A stretch of DNA of 64,000 nt. It comes from Sphingopyxis sp. OPL5. Lineage in GTDB: Bacteria; Pseudomonadota; Alphaproteobacteria; Sphingomonadales; Sphingomonadaceae. The stretch spans positions 3,900,001 to 3,964,000 of the forward strand of contig NZ_CP060725.1 of assembly GCF_003797775.2 (NCBI RefSeq), read 5' to 3'. Shown here in pieces: positions 45,238 to 54,795 of this stretch (positions are counted from its first letter, which is position 1; every line of letters starts with the position of its first letter). Made by a program: the position numbers and the translations under genes. Under the pieces are notes generated by a model. It had not been told where the DNA came from, did no database searches, and was given only the letters and a program-made list of their open reading frames with translations.

Positions 45238-48200
45238 GCCGCCACCTCGCTGCCGTCACGCCGGCGGCCGATCCAGCCGCGCACCGCGAGCAACCCGTCG
45301 CGCACCCCGCGGCGGACGAGGACGAAGAAGAGCGGAATGAAGAAGATCGCGAGGAAGGCGGCGGTGAGCATGCCGCCGATCACCGAGGTGCCGATCGCGA
45401 CGCGACTGTTCGCGCCCGCCCCGGTCGCGATCGCCAGCGGCAGCACGCCGAAGATGAAGGCGAAGCTGGTCATCAGGATCGGACGCAGGCGGATGCGCGC
45501 CGCGGCGACCGCCGCCTCGATCACGCGCTTGCCCTTGCGCTCTTCCTGTTCGGCGAATTCGATCATCAGGATCGCATTTTTCGCCGCGAGTCCCATCGTC
45601 GTGAGCAGGCCGATCTGCAGATAGACATCGTTTTCGAGCCCGCGCAGCGTCACCGCGAAGACCGCGCCAATCAGTCCGAGCGGAATGACGAGCAGCACCG
45701 CGAGCGGGATCGACCAGCTTTCATAGAGCGCCGCGAGGCACAGGAAGACGACGAGCAGCGAAATCGCATATAGGAAGGGCGCCTGCCCCGACGACAGCCG
45801 CTCCTGATAGGAGGACCCCGACCAGGCGACGCTGGTGCCGGCAATCTCGCCCGCCATGCGCTCCATCTCGTTCATCGCTTCGCCCGAGCTGGTGCCGGGG
45901 GCCGGCTGCCCTGAGATTTCGAACGCCGGCACGCCCTGAAAGCGCGAACTGCTGCTCGGTGTCGTCGACCATCCGACCTTCGCAAAGGCCGAGAAGGGCG
46001 ACATCTCGCCGTCGCTCGACCGGACATACCATTGACCCAGATCCTCGGGTTTGGCGCGATAGGGCGCATCGCCCTGCACATAGACGCGCTTGACGCGGCC
46101 CTTGTCGATGAAGTCGTTGACGTAGCGCCCGCCCCAGGCGGTCGCGAGCGTCGAATTCACGTCGCTGTTGGTCAGTCCATAAGCGGTCAGCCGCTGGGTA
46201 TCGACGTCGACCTTCAGCGTCGCGACGTCGGGAAGGTCGGACAGGCGCACCGATGTCAGCTTGGGATTGGCGTTCGCCATCGCCAGCAGTTTCTCGCGCG
46301 CTTCCACGAATTCATCGCGGCTCATGCCGCTGCGGTTCTGGAACTGCATCGTGAAACCCGAGGAATCGCCGAGACCGCGCACCGCGCCGGGCACGAGCGC
46401 AAAGATCTGGGCATCGCGCAGTCCGCTCAGCGCCTTGCGCGCGCGCGCAGCGATCGCGTCGGCGGTGTTTTCATCGCCCGAACGCTCGTCCCAATGGACG
46501 AGGTTGACGAAACCCTGCCCGGTATTCTGTCCCGCGGCCGAACCGCCGCCGCCACCCGCGATCAGGAACAGCGCCCCGACGTTCGCCTTTTCCTCGGTCA
46601 GCATATATTTTTCGATCGCGTCGCGGACCTCGAGCGTCCGCCCCTGCGTTGCGCCGGCGGGCAGGCGGAACTGGACCTGGACGCGCCCCTGGTCCTCGTT
46701 GGGCAGGAAGCCGCCGGGCAGGCGCAGGAAGAGCACGGCCAGCGCGACGAGCAGCACCGCATAGATGCCGAGGAACAGCCATTTATGGTCGACCACCTTG
46801 GTCACGCTGCCGACATATCGCTCGACGGTGCGGTCGAAGCGCGTGTTGAAGCCGTCTTTCGCCCGTTCGAGCAAGGCGCGCGCGCGCGGAAAACGCCCTC
46901 GCGGCGTCGCGGCATCGCCCTGATGCTTGGGCTTGAGCAGGGTCGAGGTCAGCGCCGGGCTGAGGATCAGCGCGACGAGCACCGACAGCATCATCGCCGA
47001 AATGATCGTGACCGAGAACTGGCGATAGATGACACCGGTCGATCCGCCGAAAAAGGCCATCGGCAGGAACACTGCCGACAGCACCAGCGCGATCGCGATC
47101 AGCGCAACCTGCAATTCCTGCATCGACTGGATCGTCGCCTCGCGCGCCGACATTTCGGGATTCTCTTCCATTAACCGCTCGACATTCTCGACGACGACGA
47201 TCGCGTCGTCGACGAGCAGGCCGATCGCGAGCGTCAGCCCGAACAGCGTCAGCGTGTTGATGCTGAACCCCAGGATATAGAAGATCGCAAAGGTCCCGAG
47301 CAGCACCACCGGCACCGCGATCGCCGGGATAAGCACCGCGCGCCAGCTTTGCAGGAAGACGAACATGACGAGGATGACTAGCAGGATCGCCTCGAACAGC
47401 GATTTCTGCACCTCGCTCACCGACAGCTTGATGAAGGCGGTGGCATCGTTGGCGTAGCTGTAGGTCAGTCCGTCGGGGAAATCGGCGGCGAGTTCCTCCA
47501 TCCGCGCCTTCACCCGGTCGGCGGTTTCCAGCGCGTCGGAGCCGGGCGACAACGAGATCGACATGCCGGCGCCGGGGTGGCCGTTGATGCGGCTCACGAC
47601 GGCATAGCTTTCGGCGCCGATCTCGACCCGCGCGACATCCTTGATCCGCACCGCCGCCCCGTCGGGCAGCGTCTTGAGCACGATATTTTCGAACTCGGCC
47701 ACCGTCTGCATTCGCGACTGGGCGGTGACCGTGGCGTTGAGCATCTGGCCCTGCGGCGACGGCAGGCCGCCGACCTCGCCCGCCGCGACTTCGGCATTCT
47801 GCGCGGTGATCGCCGAAATCACATCGCTCGGCATCAGCGACACCGCGGCGAGCCGCTGCGGGTTGAGCCAGATCCGCATCGCGTGCGGGCCGCCGAAGAT
47901 ATTGACCTCACCCACGCCCTCGACGCGCGACAGCGGGTCCTGGATGTTCGACGCCATATAGTCGGACACGTCCTGGTTCACGCGCGTGTCGGTCGCGTCA
48001 TAGACGCCGACGAGCAACAGCGTGTCCGAATTGGCCTTGGTGACGCGAATGCCCTGCGCCTGCACCTGTTGCGGCAGGCGCGACAGCGCCGCCTGGATCT
48101 TGTTCTGGACCTGCACCTGCGCGATGTCGGGGTCGGTGCCCTTGGCGAAGATGGCGGTGATGTTCGCCTGCCCGCGCGAACTCGACTGCGAACTGAAATA

Positions 48201-48428
48201 GAGCAGCCCGTCGATCCCGGTCAGTTGCTGCTCCAGCACTTGGGTGACGCTATTCTCGATCGTCTCGGCCGATGCGCCCGGATATTGCGCGCGGATGTTG
48301 ACCTGCGCCGGCGCGATGTCGGGATATTGCTCGATCGGCAGCAGGTACAACCCGCCGACCCCGCCGAGCATGACGATGATCGCCAGCACCCATGCGAAAA
48401 TCGGACGATCGATGAACAGACGCGACAT
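45234..48428 (-). CDS. RND multidrug efflux pump, HAE1 family (AcrB/MexB-like)
   Basis: 1064 residues with the AcrB architecture: MSRLFIDRPIFAWVLAIIVM, twelve membrane segments in two sets of six, two large periplasmic loops, and TM4 LTLAIGLLVDDAIVVVENVE with the paired aspartates of the proton relay. The second half has SGSSYQERLSSGQAPFLYAI and GLAAKNAILMIEFAEQ. It exports hydrophobic compounds using the proton gradient. It lies between the adaptor and channel genes in the normal operon order. Confidence 0.95.
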   Translation of the reverse strand: MSRLFIDRPIFAWVLAIIVMLGGVGGLYLLPIEQYPDIAPAQVNIRAQYPGASAETIENSVTQVLEQQLTGIDGLLYFSSQSSSRGQANITAIFAKGTDPDIAQVQVQNKIQAALSRLPQQVQAQGIRVTKANSDTLLLVGVYDATDTRVNQDVSDYMASNIQDPLSRVEGVGEVNIFGGPHAMRIWLNPQRLAAVSLMPSDVISAITAQNAEVAAGEVGGLPSPQGQMLNATVTAQSRMQTVAEFENIVLKTLPDGAAVRIKDVARVEIGAESYAVVSRINGHPGAGMSISLSPGSDALETADRVKARMEELAADFPDGLTYSYANDATAFIKLSVSEVQKSLFEAILLVILVMFVFLQSWRAVLIPAIAVPVVLLGTFAIFYILGFSINTLTLFGLTLAIGLLVDDAIVVVENVERLMEENPEMSAREATIQSMQELQVALIAIALVLSAVFLPMAFFGGSTGVIYRQFSVTIISAMMLSVLVALILSPALTSTLLKPKHQGDAATPRGRFPRARALLERAKDGFNTRFDRTVERYVGSVTKVVDHKWLFLGIYAVLLVALAVLFLRLPGGFLPNEDQGRVQVQFRLPAGATQGRTLEVRDAIEKYMLTEEKANVGALFLIAGGGGGSAAGQNTGQGFVNLVHWDERSGDENTADAIAARARKALSGLRDAQIFALVPGAVRGLGDSSGFTMQFQNRSGMSRDEFVEAREKLLAMANANPKLTSVRLSDLPDVATLKVDVDTQRLTAYGLTNSDVNSTLATAWGGRYVNDFIDKGRVKRVYVQGDAPYRAKPEDLGQWYVRSSDGEMSPFSAFAKVGWSTTPSSSSRFQGVPAFEISGQPAPGTSSGEAMNEMERMAGEIAGTSVAWSGSSYQERLSSGQAPFLYAISLLVVFLCLAALYESWSIPLAVLLVIPLGLIGAVFAVTLRGLENDVYLQIGLLTTMGLAAKNAILMIEFAEQEERKGKRVIEAAVAAARIRLRPILMTSFAFIFGVLPLAIATGAGANSRVAIGTSVIGGMLTAAFLAIFFIPLFFVLVRRGVRDGLLAVRGWIGRRRDGSEVAA

Positions 48429-48434
48429 GGGCGG

Positions 48435-49640
48435 TCAGTTACCCTTCGCCGCTGGCTTTTCCGAAGCGCCGCCCGCCGTGCCGCCCTTGGGCACGCCGAC
48501 ACGTTGCCCGCTGCTCGCCGTGACCGGACGGATCGGCTGCCCCTGCCGCAAATTGCCGAGCCCCTGGCTGATGACGCGGTCGCCCGCCTTCAATCCGTCG
48601 GTGACGATCCAGTCGGTGCCCAATGTGCGATCGGCCTTCACCTTGCGGCGCTCGGCCTTGTTGTCCTTGCCGACCAGATAGACGAATGCCGACCCGTCGA
48701 AATCGCGCTGCATCGCCGCCTGCGGCACGCGGAAGGCATTTTCTTCGATCGCCTGGTCGAACGCCGCCTTCACGAACATGCCGGGAAGCAGCGTGCCTTT
48801 GGGATTCGGGAAACGCGCGCGCAGGGTCACCGTGCCGGTTTCCTCGCTGACCACCGCTTCGGAAAATTCGATCGTTCCGGCAAAGCCATAGGCGCTGCCG
48901 TCTTCGAGGATCAACCGCACGCTGGTGCTGCCCGGCAGGACGCCGCCCGCGGCGATCGACTGGCGCAGCGCGGTCAATTCGGCGCTCGACTGCTGCATGT
49001 CGACATACATCGGGTCCGTACGCTGGATCACCGCGAGCGGATCGGTCTGGTTGGCGTTGACCAGCGCACCGGCGGTGAACAAGGTTCGCCCGATGCGACC
49101 GCTGATCGGCGCGGTGATCGTCGTATAGCGCAGGTTGATCCGCGCGGTTTCGAGCGCCGCTCCATTCTGTGCGACGACCGCATTGGCAACGCGCGCCTGC
49201 GCCAGTGCGTCGGTGTAATCCTGCTTGGCGATCGCCTCCATCTCGGCGAGCGGGCGGAAACGGTCAGCCTTGACCTTCGCCGCTTCGGCGCTGGCGCGCG
49301 CGCTCGACAGATTGGCGGCCGCCTGGTCGACCGCGGCCTGATACAGGCTGGCGTCGATCTGGAACAGCGGCTGGCCGGCGCGGACATAACCGCCCTGTTC
49401 GAACAAGCGCCGCCGGATCAGACCGTTGATCTGCGGGCGGACTTCGCTCGTCTCGAACGCCACCGTCCGCGCGCCGAGTTCGATCGGCACCGGAACGGTG
49501 GCCGGCTGGACGACGACATAGCCGACCTCCGGGGCCTGCCGGTTGCCATCGCCCTCGTCGCTCGCCGAACAGCCCGCAAGCAGCGCCATCGCGACACAGA
49601 TCGCGCCGAGCCGAAGCCTCGGCCGCCCATTCACATGCAT
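48435..49640 (-). CDS. RND efflux periplasmic adaptor lipoprotein (AcrA/MexA-like)
   Basis: 401 residues with lipobox LLAGC, a split biotinyl-lipoyl domain (SEVRPQINGLIRRRLFEQGG...LRYTTITAPISGRIG), a helical hairpin (about 100-170) and beta-barrel parts (QSIAAGGVLP..., RARFPNPKGTLLPGMFV). It joins the pump to the outer-membrane channel and begins the operon, six bases before the pump gene. No TetR-type repressor gene is adjacent. The 206 bases to the divergent autotransporter must carry both promoters. Confidence 0.92.
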   Translation of the reverse strand: MHVNGRPRLRLGAICVAMALLAGCSASDEGDGNRQAPEVGYVVVQPATVPVPIELGARTVAFETSEVRPQINGLIRRRLFEQGGYVRAGQPLFQIDASLYQAAVDQAAANLSSARASAEAAKVKADRFRPLAEMEAIAKQDYTDALAQARVANAVVAQNGAALETARINLRYTTITAPISGRIGRTLFTAGALVNANQTDPLAVIQRTDPMYVDMQQSSAELTALRQSIAAGGVLPGSTSVRLILEDGSAYGFAGTIEFSEAVVSEETGTVTLRARFPNPKGTLLPGMFVKAAFDQAIEENAFRVPQAAMQRDFDGSAFVYLVGKDNKAERRKVKADRTLGTDWIVTDGLKAGDRVISQGLGNLRQGQPIRPVTASSGQRVGVPKGGTAGGASEKPAAKGN

Positions 49641-49846
49641 TCGAAGAACCTTTTCGGGCTGGGGACTAGCCTTAAGTCGCTATCCTTGAGCAAATTGGGC
49701 GGTCTTGCGCAATGCTTTGGTTACGATTGCGACAGGTTGCGACAATTTTGCTGGCCGCGAGCGATTTTTTTCCAAGGCTGCGCAGGGCGGGGTCCGTCTT
49801 GAGATTGTCGCGGGACCCTTCCCGCCCCGATTTCAAGAGGACCTTC

Positions 49847-52800
49847 ATGCGCAAGACCCTACTCGCGTCCACCTGTCTTGTGGCTGTCATCGCCACGCCT
49901 GCCTATGCCGAAACCGTGATCGGCAACGCGCTCACCACGCCCATCCGCACCTCGACGGTCAATGGCGGAACCGCCCCCGATGACGCGAGGCTCGCCGCTT
50001 CGGGATCGATCAAGCCGACCTCGGGGACCGCGGTCACGATCGACAGCAATCACAAGATGACCAACGAGGGCACGATCCAGATCACCAACGCCGATGGTTC
50101 GATCGGCATTTTGGCCAATGCGGGCACGACCGGCGCGATCACCAACGCGGCCAGCGGCAAGATCGTCATCGACGAGACCTATGCGCCGACCGACATCGAC
50201 AATGACGGCGACATCGACGGCCCCTTCGCGGTCGGCACCGGACGCGTCGGCATCGCGACTGCCGGCGCCTTTACCGGCAACATCGTCAATTCGGGTGCGA
50301 TCACGGTCGAGGGCAATGATTCGGCCGGCATCCGCCTCGGCGGCCCGCTGACCGGCAAGTTCACCAATGACGGCACGATCTCGGTCCTCGGCGACCGCGC
50401 GCTCGGCGTCGGCCTGCAGGATGTCACCGGCAATGTCCGCCTCGCGGGCACGATCACCGCCACCGGCCTCGATGCCACCGCAGCGCGTCTCTCGGGCAAC
50501 ATCACCGGCGCGCTTGAGATCCAGGGCACGTTGAGCTCGACCGGCTACCGCACCACCACCGTCCCCGCCGACCCGTCGAAGCTCGACGCCGACGATCTGC
50601 TCATCGGCGGCCCGGCGCTGTCGATCGAGGGCGACGTGACCGGCGGCATCATCTTCGCCGTCCCGCCCAAGGACAGCAGCACCACCGACAATGACGAGGA
50701 CAAGGACGGCATCGAAGACGCCAAGGAAGGCTCGGCTTCGGTCCGCTCCTTCGGGTCGGCACCCGCCGTGCGCATCGGCGCCGCGGGCCGCGATGTCACC
50801 ATCGGCCCCGTCGCGGGCACCGGTACCAATTTCGGCGTCATCATCGACGGCGCGATCCTCGGCAACGGCCTCTATGCCGGCAAGAATGCGGCCGCGATCC
50901 AGATCGGCGGCATGGGCGGCAACGTCACCATCGCCGGCGGCCTCGCGATCGGCAGCAGCGGCACCGTCACGGCGGTTTCCAACGGCGCTTCGGCGACCGC
51001 GCTGCAGGTCGGCGCCGGCGCGACCGTCCCCGAAATCCGTAACGCGGGCAAGATCGAAGCCTCGGGCGGCAACGCCGCGACCGCGATCTCGACCGGCATC
51101 CTCGTTCAGGCCGGCAGCAATGTCGGGATGATCCGCAACAGCGGCACGGTCAGCGCCAAGGCGGCGGGCACCGACGGAACCGCACGCGGTATCGTCGACC
51201 TGTCGGGCAATGTCGGGCTGGTCGAAAACAGCGGCACGATCACCGCGACCGGCGCGCTGGGCACCTCCGACCGCAACATCGCGATCGACCTGTCGGCCAA
51301 TACCGGCGGCGCGTCGGTCAAGCAGACCGCCGTCGCTTCGGGCATCACCGCACCGTCGATCGTCGGCGACATCCGTTTCGGCGTCGGCAACGACCTGATC
51401 GACATCGCCGACGGTTCGGTGAAGGGCGACAGCTTCTTCGGCACCGGCAACAACACCCTCGCGCTGTCGGGTGACGCGACGTACGACGGCACCGCCCAGT
51501 TCGGTAACGGCAACGACATCATGACGCTCGCCGGCACCTCGAAATTCGGCGGCCTTGCCGACTTCGGCGGCGGCAGCGACACGCTGACCATCGGCGGCAC
51601 CGCGATCTTCTCGGGTCGCCTCGCCAATGCCCAAGGCCTCGCGGTCGCGGTCAACGGCGGCGCCTTCGACGTCGTCGGCGCGGCGACGATTTCGTCGCTC
51701 GCGGTCACCAACAAGGGCGTGCTCGGTGTCACCCTCGACGGCGGCACCACCGGCACCGCGATCCAGGTCACCGGCAACGCCAGCTTCGGCGCCGAATCGA
51801 AACTGGCGCTGCGGCTGTCCAGCCTCGACAATGCCGAGGGCCAGCATGTCGTGCTGACCGCCGGCACGTTGACGGGTGCCAGCAACCTCACCACCACCTC
51901 GACGACGCTGCCCTTCCTGTTCAAGGGCACCCTGACCTCGAACGCCACCCAGCTGATCGTCGACGTGTCGCGCAAGAGCACCACCGAACTCGGCCTCAAC
52001 CGCTCGGAAGCGGGCGCCTTCAACGCGGTGATCGACGCGCTCGCGGGGGACGAGGCCATCGAACAGGTGTTCCTCGACATCACCAACGGCACCCAGTTCA
52101 AGGGCCAGCTCGGCCAGATGCTGCCCGAGCATGAAGGCGGCGTGTTCGAAACCGTCACCTCGGGCTCGCGCGCGCTCGGCCGCTACCTGATGGATCCCAA
52201 CGCGCCGTTCCAGGACGAAGGCAAATGGGGCTATTGGGTCAACCAGGCCGTGTGGGGCACGTCGAAGAGCATCGGCGACACCGCCGGTTACGACGTCACC
52301 GGCTGGGGCATCTCGCTCGGCGCCGAAATCAAGTCCGACATGGGCAATTTCGGCGGCTCGATCGCGTTCCTCAGCGGCAAGGACGGCAACGCCAGCAACC
52401 TCAATGAGGTGACGTCGAGCCAGTTCGAAGGCGCGCTGCACTGGCGCCTGCGGTCGGACGGCTGGATGGCGAATGCCCGTATCTCGGGCGCGCCGATCAG
52501 CTTCAAGGGCACCCGCCGGTTCCAGGCCGAGGCCGGCGCCGACGACATCGACGAAACGATCCGCGGCAAATGGGACGGCACCCTGTGGTCCGCCTCGGGT
52601 TCGGTCGCGCACGACGGCCGTCTGGGCGGACTGTCGGTGCGCCCGACGGTCGCGGTCGACTATTACAAGCTCACCGAAAAGGGCTACACCGAAACCGGCG
52701 GCGGCGATGCACTCGACCTGACGGTCCTCGGCCGCGACAGCGACGAACTCGCGGTCTCGGGCACCGTGGCGGTCGGCCTCGATTTCGGCGGCACCGACGA

Positions 52801-53059
52801 ATATGACGGCTGGACGCGCTTCGAGATCGAAGGTGGCCGGCGCCAGATCGTCGGCGGCTCGCTTGGCACGACGACGGCGTCGTTCAAGGACGGCACGCCC
52901 TTCACCCTCGTCCCCGACGATCGCACGAGCGGCTGGGTCGGCCGCATCCGCGGGATGGCCGGCAACTCCTCCTTCCAGGTGGGCGGTGAACTTTCTGCGG
53001 AAGAACAGCAGAGCCATATCGGCTGGGCTTTCCGCGCGAGCCTCAAGGTCGGTCTCTGA
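49847..53059 (+). CDS. Autotransporter with beta-helix passenger
   Basis: 1070 residues. A signal peptide (MRKTLLASTCLVAVIATPAY, cleavage after AYA) is followed by a long Gly/Ala/Thr/Asn-rich passenger (about 25-690) of beta-helix-like repeats such as NSGTVSAKA and NSGTITATGA. Acidic calcium-type loops occur near 114-124 (DIDNDGDIDG) and 278-290 (TDNDEDKDG), and RTX-like GNGNDIM/GGGSDTL repeats near 520-590. The last ~280 residues, from GKWGYWVNQAVWGTSKS, form an autotransporter barrel. AAGAGG precedes the ATG. Function unknown; adhesion is a guess. Confidence 0.82.
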   Translation: MRKTLLASTCLVAVIATPAYAETVIGNALTTPIRTSTVNGGTAPDDARLAASGSIKPTSGTAVTIDSNHKMTNEGTIQITNADGSIGILANAGTTGAITNAASGKIVIDETYAPTDIDNDGDIDGPFAVGTGRVGIATAGAFTGNIVNSGAITVEGNDSAGIRLGGPLTGKFTNDGTISVLGDRALGVGLQDVTGNVRLAGTITATGLDATAARLSGNITGALEIQGTLSSTGYRTTTVPADPSKLDADDLLIGGPALSIEGDVTGGIIFAVPPKDSSTTDNDEDKDGIEDAKEGSASVRSFGSAPAVRIGAAGRDVTIGPVAGTGTNFGVIIDGAILGNGLYAGKNAAAIQIGGMGGNVTIAGGLAIGSSGTVTAVSNGASATALQVGAGATVPEIRNAGKIEASGGNAATAISTGILVQAGSNVGMIRNSGTVSAKAAGTDGTARGIVDLSGNVGLVENSGTITATGALGTSDRNIAIDLSANTGGASVKQTAVASGITAPSIVGDIRFGVGNDLIDIADGSVKGDSFFGTGNNTLALSGDATYDGTAQFGNGNDIMTLAGTSKFGGLADFGGGSDTLTIGGTAIFSGRLANAQGLAVAVNGGAFDVVGAATISSLAVTNKGVLGVTLDGGTTGTAIQVTGNASFGAESKLALRLSSLDNAEGQHVVLTAGTLTGASNLTTTSTTLPFLFKGTLTSNATQLIVDVSRKSTTELGLNRSEAGAFNAVIDALAGDEAIEQVFLDITNGTQFKGQLGQMLPEHEGGVFETVTSGSRALGRYLMDPNAPFQDEGKWGYWVNQAVWGTSKSIGDTAGYDVTGWGISLGAEIKSDMGNFGGSIAFLSGKDGNASNLNEVTSSQFEGALHWRLRSDGWMANARISGAPISFKGTRRFQAEAGADDIDETIRGKWDGTLWSASGSVAHDGRLGGLSVRPTVAVDYYKLTEKGYTETGGGDALDLTVLGRDSDELAVSGTVAVGLDFGGTDEYDGWTRFEIEGGRRQIVGGSLGTTTASFKDGTPFTLVPDDRTSGWVGRIRGMAGNSSFQVGGELSAEEQQSHIGWAFRASLKVGL

Positions 53060-53093
53060 AGGGCACGCCCCCGCCCCTGACCGGCCTTGTCCG

Positions 53094-53143
53094 CAAGGGG
53101 GAAGCATTACCCCACCCTCCGCTTCCCCCTTGCCTTGCTTTTT
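53094..53143 (+). terminator. Rho-independent terminator after the autotransporter
   Basis: A 12-pair perfect stem (CAAGGGGGAAGC with GCTTCCCCCTTG) with a 15-base loop is followed by CCTTGCTTTTT. It starts 34 bases after the stop codon and separates the autotransporter from the sigma-factor operon. Confidence 0.75.
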
Positions 53144-53341
53144 GAACGAACGATGAGGACCATGATTGCCGCCACCGTCCCCTTTCTCCCCCAGCAGGAC
53201 CGCCGTCCGGGCATCGGCGGAGTCATGCTGCGGTTGCGCGTGCCGCACGGTGCGCTATATGACGGCTCCGCCAGGGGGACGGGGGGCGCCGGCCAAACAG
53301 GTGTCGTTCAGCAGCAGATGGCGTTCCGAATCAACCGATCC

Positions 53342-53863
53342 ATGACCGATGCGACCGACGCACCCTCGCCCGCGCAGGGCATCGAAGGCGTATTGCTCGC
53401 CAACCGCGACCGCATCGTGCGGTTCCTCGAAGTGCGCGGCGCGGGCGACGGCGCCGAGGACCTGTTCCAGGACCTGTGGATGCGGCTGACCGAGCGCCGC
53501 ACCGGACCGATCGCCGATCCCTTGTCCTATGTGATGCGCGCCGCGAACAATCTGATGCTCGATCGCTATCGCTCGGCGCGCCAGCGCATGCTGCGCGACC
53601 ATGCGTGGGGCGAAAATACCGCGGTCGAAAGACCCTCGGCCGAGGCCGCGCTGATCGCGCGCGAGCAGCTCGTGCAGGTCGAGGCAGCGGTGACCGCGAC
53701 CGGCGAGCGACCGGCGCGCATCTTCCGCCGTTTCCGTGTCGACGGCATCGCCCAGCGCGACATCGCCGCCGAATTCGGCGTCAGCCTCAGCACCGTCGAG
53801 GCCGATTTGCGCAAGGTCTATGCGGCGCTTGCCGCGGTCAGGAGGCATTTCGATGCGTCCTGA
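53342..53863 (+). CDS. ECF RNA polymerase sigma factor, FecI type
   Basis: 173 residues with sigma region 2 (EDLFQDLWMRLTERR, YVMRAANNLMLDRYRS) and region 4 (IFRRFRVDGIAQRDIAAEFG then SLSTVEADLRKVYAAL). FecI-type factors are released by a membrane FecR protein when a TonB receptor binds its ligand; both partners follow. ATG at 53342 gives the usual FecI length; an in-frame ATG at 53318 and a longer open frame upstream are less likely. fecR overlaps the stop by 11 bases. Confidence 0.88.
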   Translation: MTDATDAPSPAQGIEGVLLANRDRIVRFLEVRGAGDGAEDLFQDLWMRLTERRTGPIADPLSYVMRAANNLMLDRYRSARQRMLRDHAWGENTAVERPSAEAALIAREQLVQVEAAVTATGERPARIFRRFRVDGIAQRDIAAEFGVSLSTVEADLRKVYAALAAVRRHFDAS

Positions 53864-54794
53864 AACCGACCCCATCATCGAAGCCCGCGCGATCGACTGG
53901 GTGATCCGCCAGCGCGACCCCGAATTCGCCGACTGGAACGCCTTCGCCGATTGGCTCGGCACAAGCCCCGACCACGCGGCGGCCTATGACGCGGTCGCGC
54001 TCCTCGACGCCGATCTCGACGCGCTGCCCCGCGCTCCCGCGCCGTCGGTCGTCATCCGCGAAGACGCGGCACCGCGCCGCGCCCCTTCGCGCCGCGCCTG
54101 GTTCGGCGGCGCGATCGCCGCGGCGCTGGTCGGCGCGATCGTCCTGCCCAACCTCGGCCTGTTCGCCGACCCGAACCGCATCCAGACCGCGGCGGGCGAA
54201 CATCGCACCCTGACGCTCGCCGACGGGTCGAAGATCGAGATCAACGGTGGCTCGGTCGTCACGCTCGACGAGGATCGCCCGCGTTTCGCGCGCCTCGAAA
54301 GCGGCGAGGCGATGTTCCACGTCGTCCACCGCGAAGGCGATCCCTTCGTCGTCGAGGCCGGCGAAAACCGCATCGTCGACCTCGGCACCGCTTTCAACGT
54401 CGTGCGCCGCCACCGCAAAACATCGGTCGCCGTGTCCGAAGGCATCGTCGTCTATAATCCGCAGCGCGACAATGTCCGCATGCTTGCCGGCGAAGGCATC
54501 GAGGCCCGGGACGGCGATGCCAGGCCGCCCAAGGTGCGCAGCGTCGATGCCGCGTCGATCGGCGGCTGGCGCTCGGGCCTGCTCGTCTATGCCGACACGC
54601 CGCTGGCGGTGGTCGCCGAGGATTTGCAGCGCACCGCCGGGATGAAAGTGACCGTCGCGCCCGAGGCGGCGCAACAATCGTTCCGCGGCGCGCTGGTCGT
54701 CGGCGACGATCCGGCCCGCACCATCGCCGACCTCGCCGCCCTGTCGGGGACACGCGCCGAAAAGCGCGGCGACGGCTGGGTGCTGACGCGCTGA
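53853..54794 (+). CDS. FecR family anti-sigma / sigma regulator
   Basis: 313 residues. A cytoplasmic DUF4880 helix bundle (ARAIDWVIRQRDPEFADWNAF, about 10-50) precedes one membrane segment (WFGGAIAAALVGAIVLPNLG, about 84-103). The periplasmic FecR domain follows (AAGEHRTLTLADGSKIEIN..., about 112-205), with a C-terminal STN-like DUF4974 region. It carries the signal from the TonB receptor to the sigma factor. A strong AGGAGG lies eight bases before the ATG. One base separates it from the receptor gene. Confidence 0.88.
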   Translation: MRPETDPIIEARAIDWVIRQRDPEFADWNAFADWLGTSPDHAAAYDAVALLDADLDALPRAPAPSVVIREDAAPRRAPSRRAWFGGAIAAALVGAIVLPNLGLFADPNRIQTAAGEHRTLTLADGSKIEINGGSVVTLDEDRPRFARLESGEAMFHVVHREGDPFVVEAGENRIVDLGTAFNVVRRHRKTSVAVSEGIVVYNPQRDNVRMLAGEGIEARDGDARPPKVRSVDAASIGGWRSGLLVYADTPLAVVAEDLQRTAGMKVTVAPEAAQQSFRGALVVGDDPARTIADLAALSGTRAEKRGDGWVLTR

Positions 54795-54795
54795 T

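Noticed and set aside
47577..49802. A 741-codon plus-strand frame across the RND pump and adaptor
   Set aside because: Antisense to two certain genes; the product is Arg/Asp/His-rich low-complexity sequence without any motif.
49859..53248. A 1129-codon open frame on the minus strand across the autotransporter
   Set aside because: It is antisense to a clear gene, its product is an Arg/Asp/Gly/Ala-rich string with no domain, and long antisense frames are expected at this GC and codon bias.
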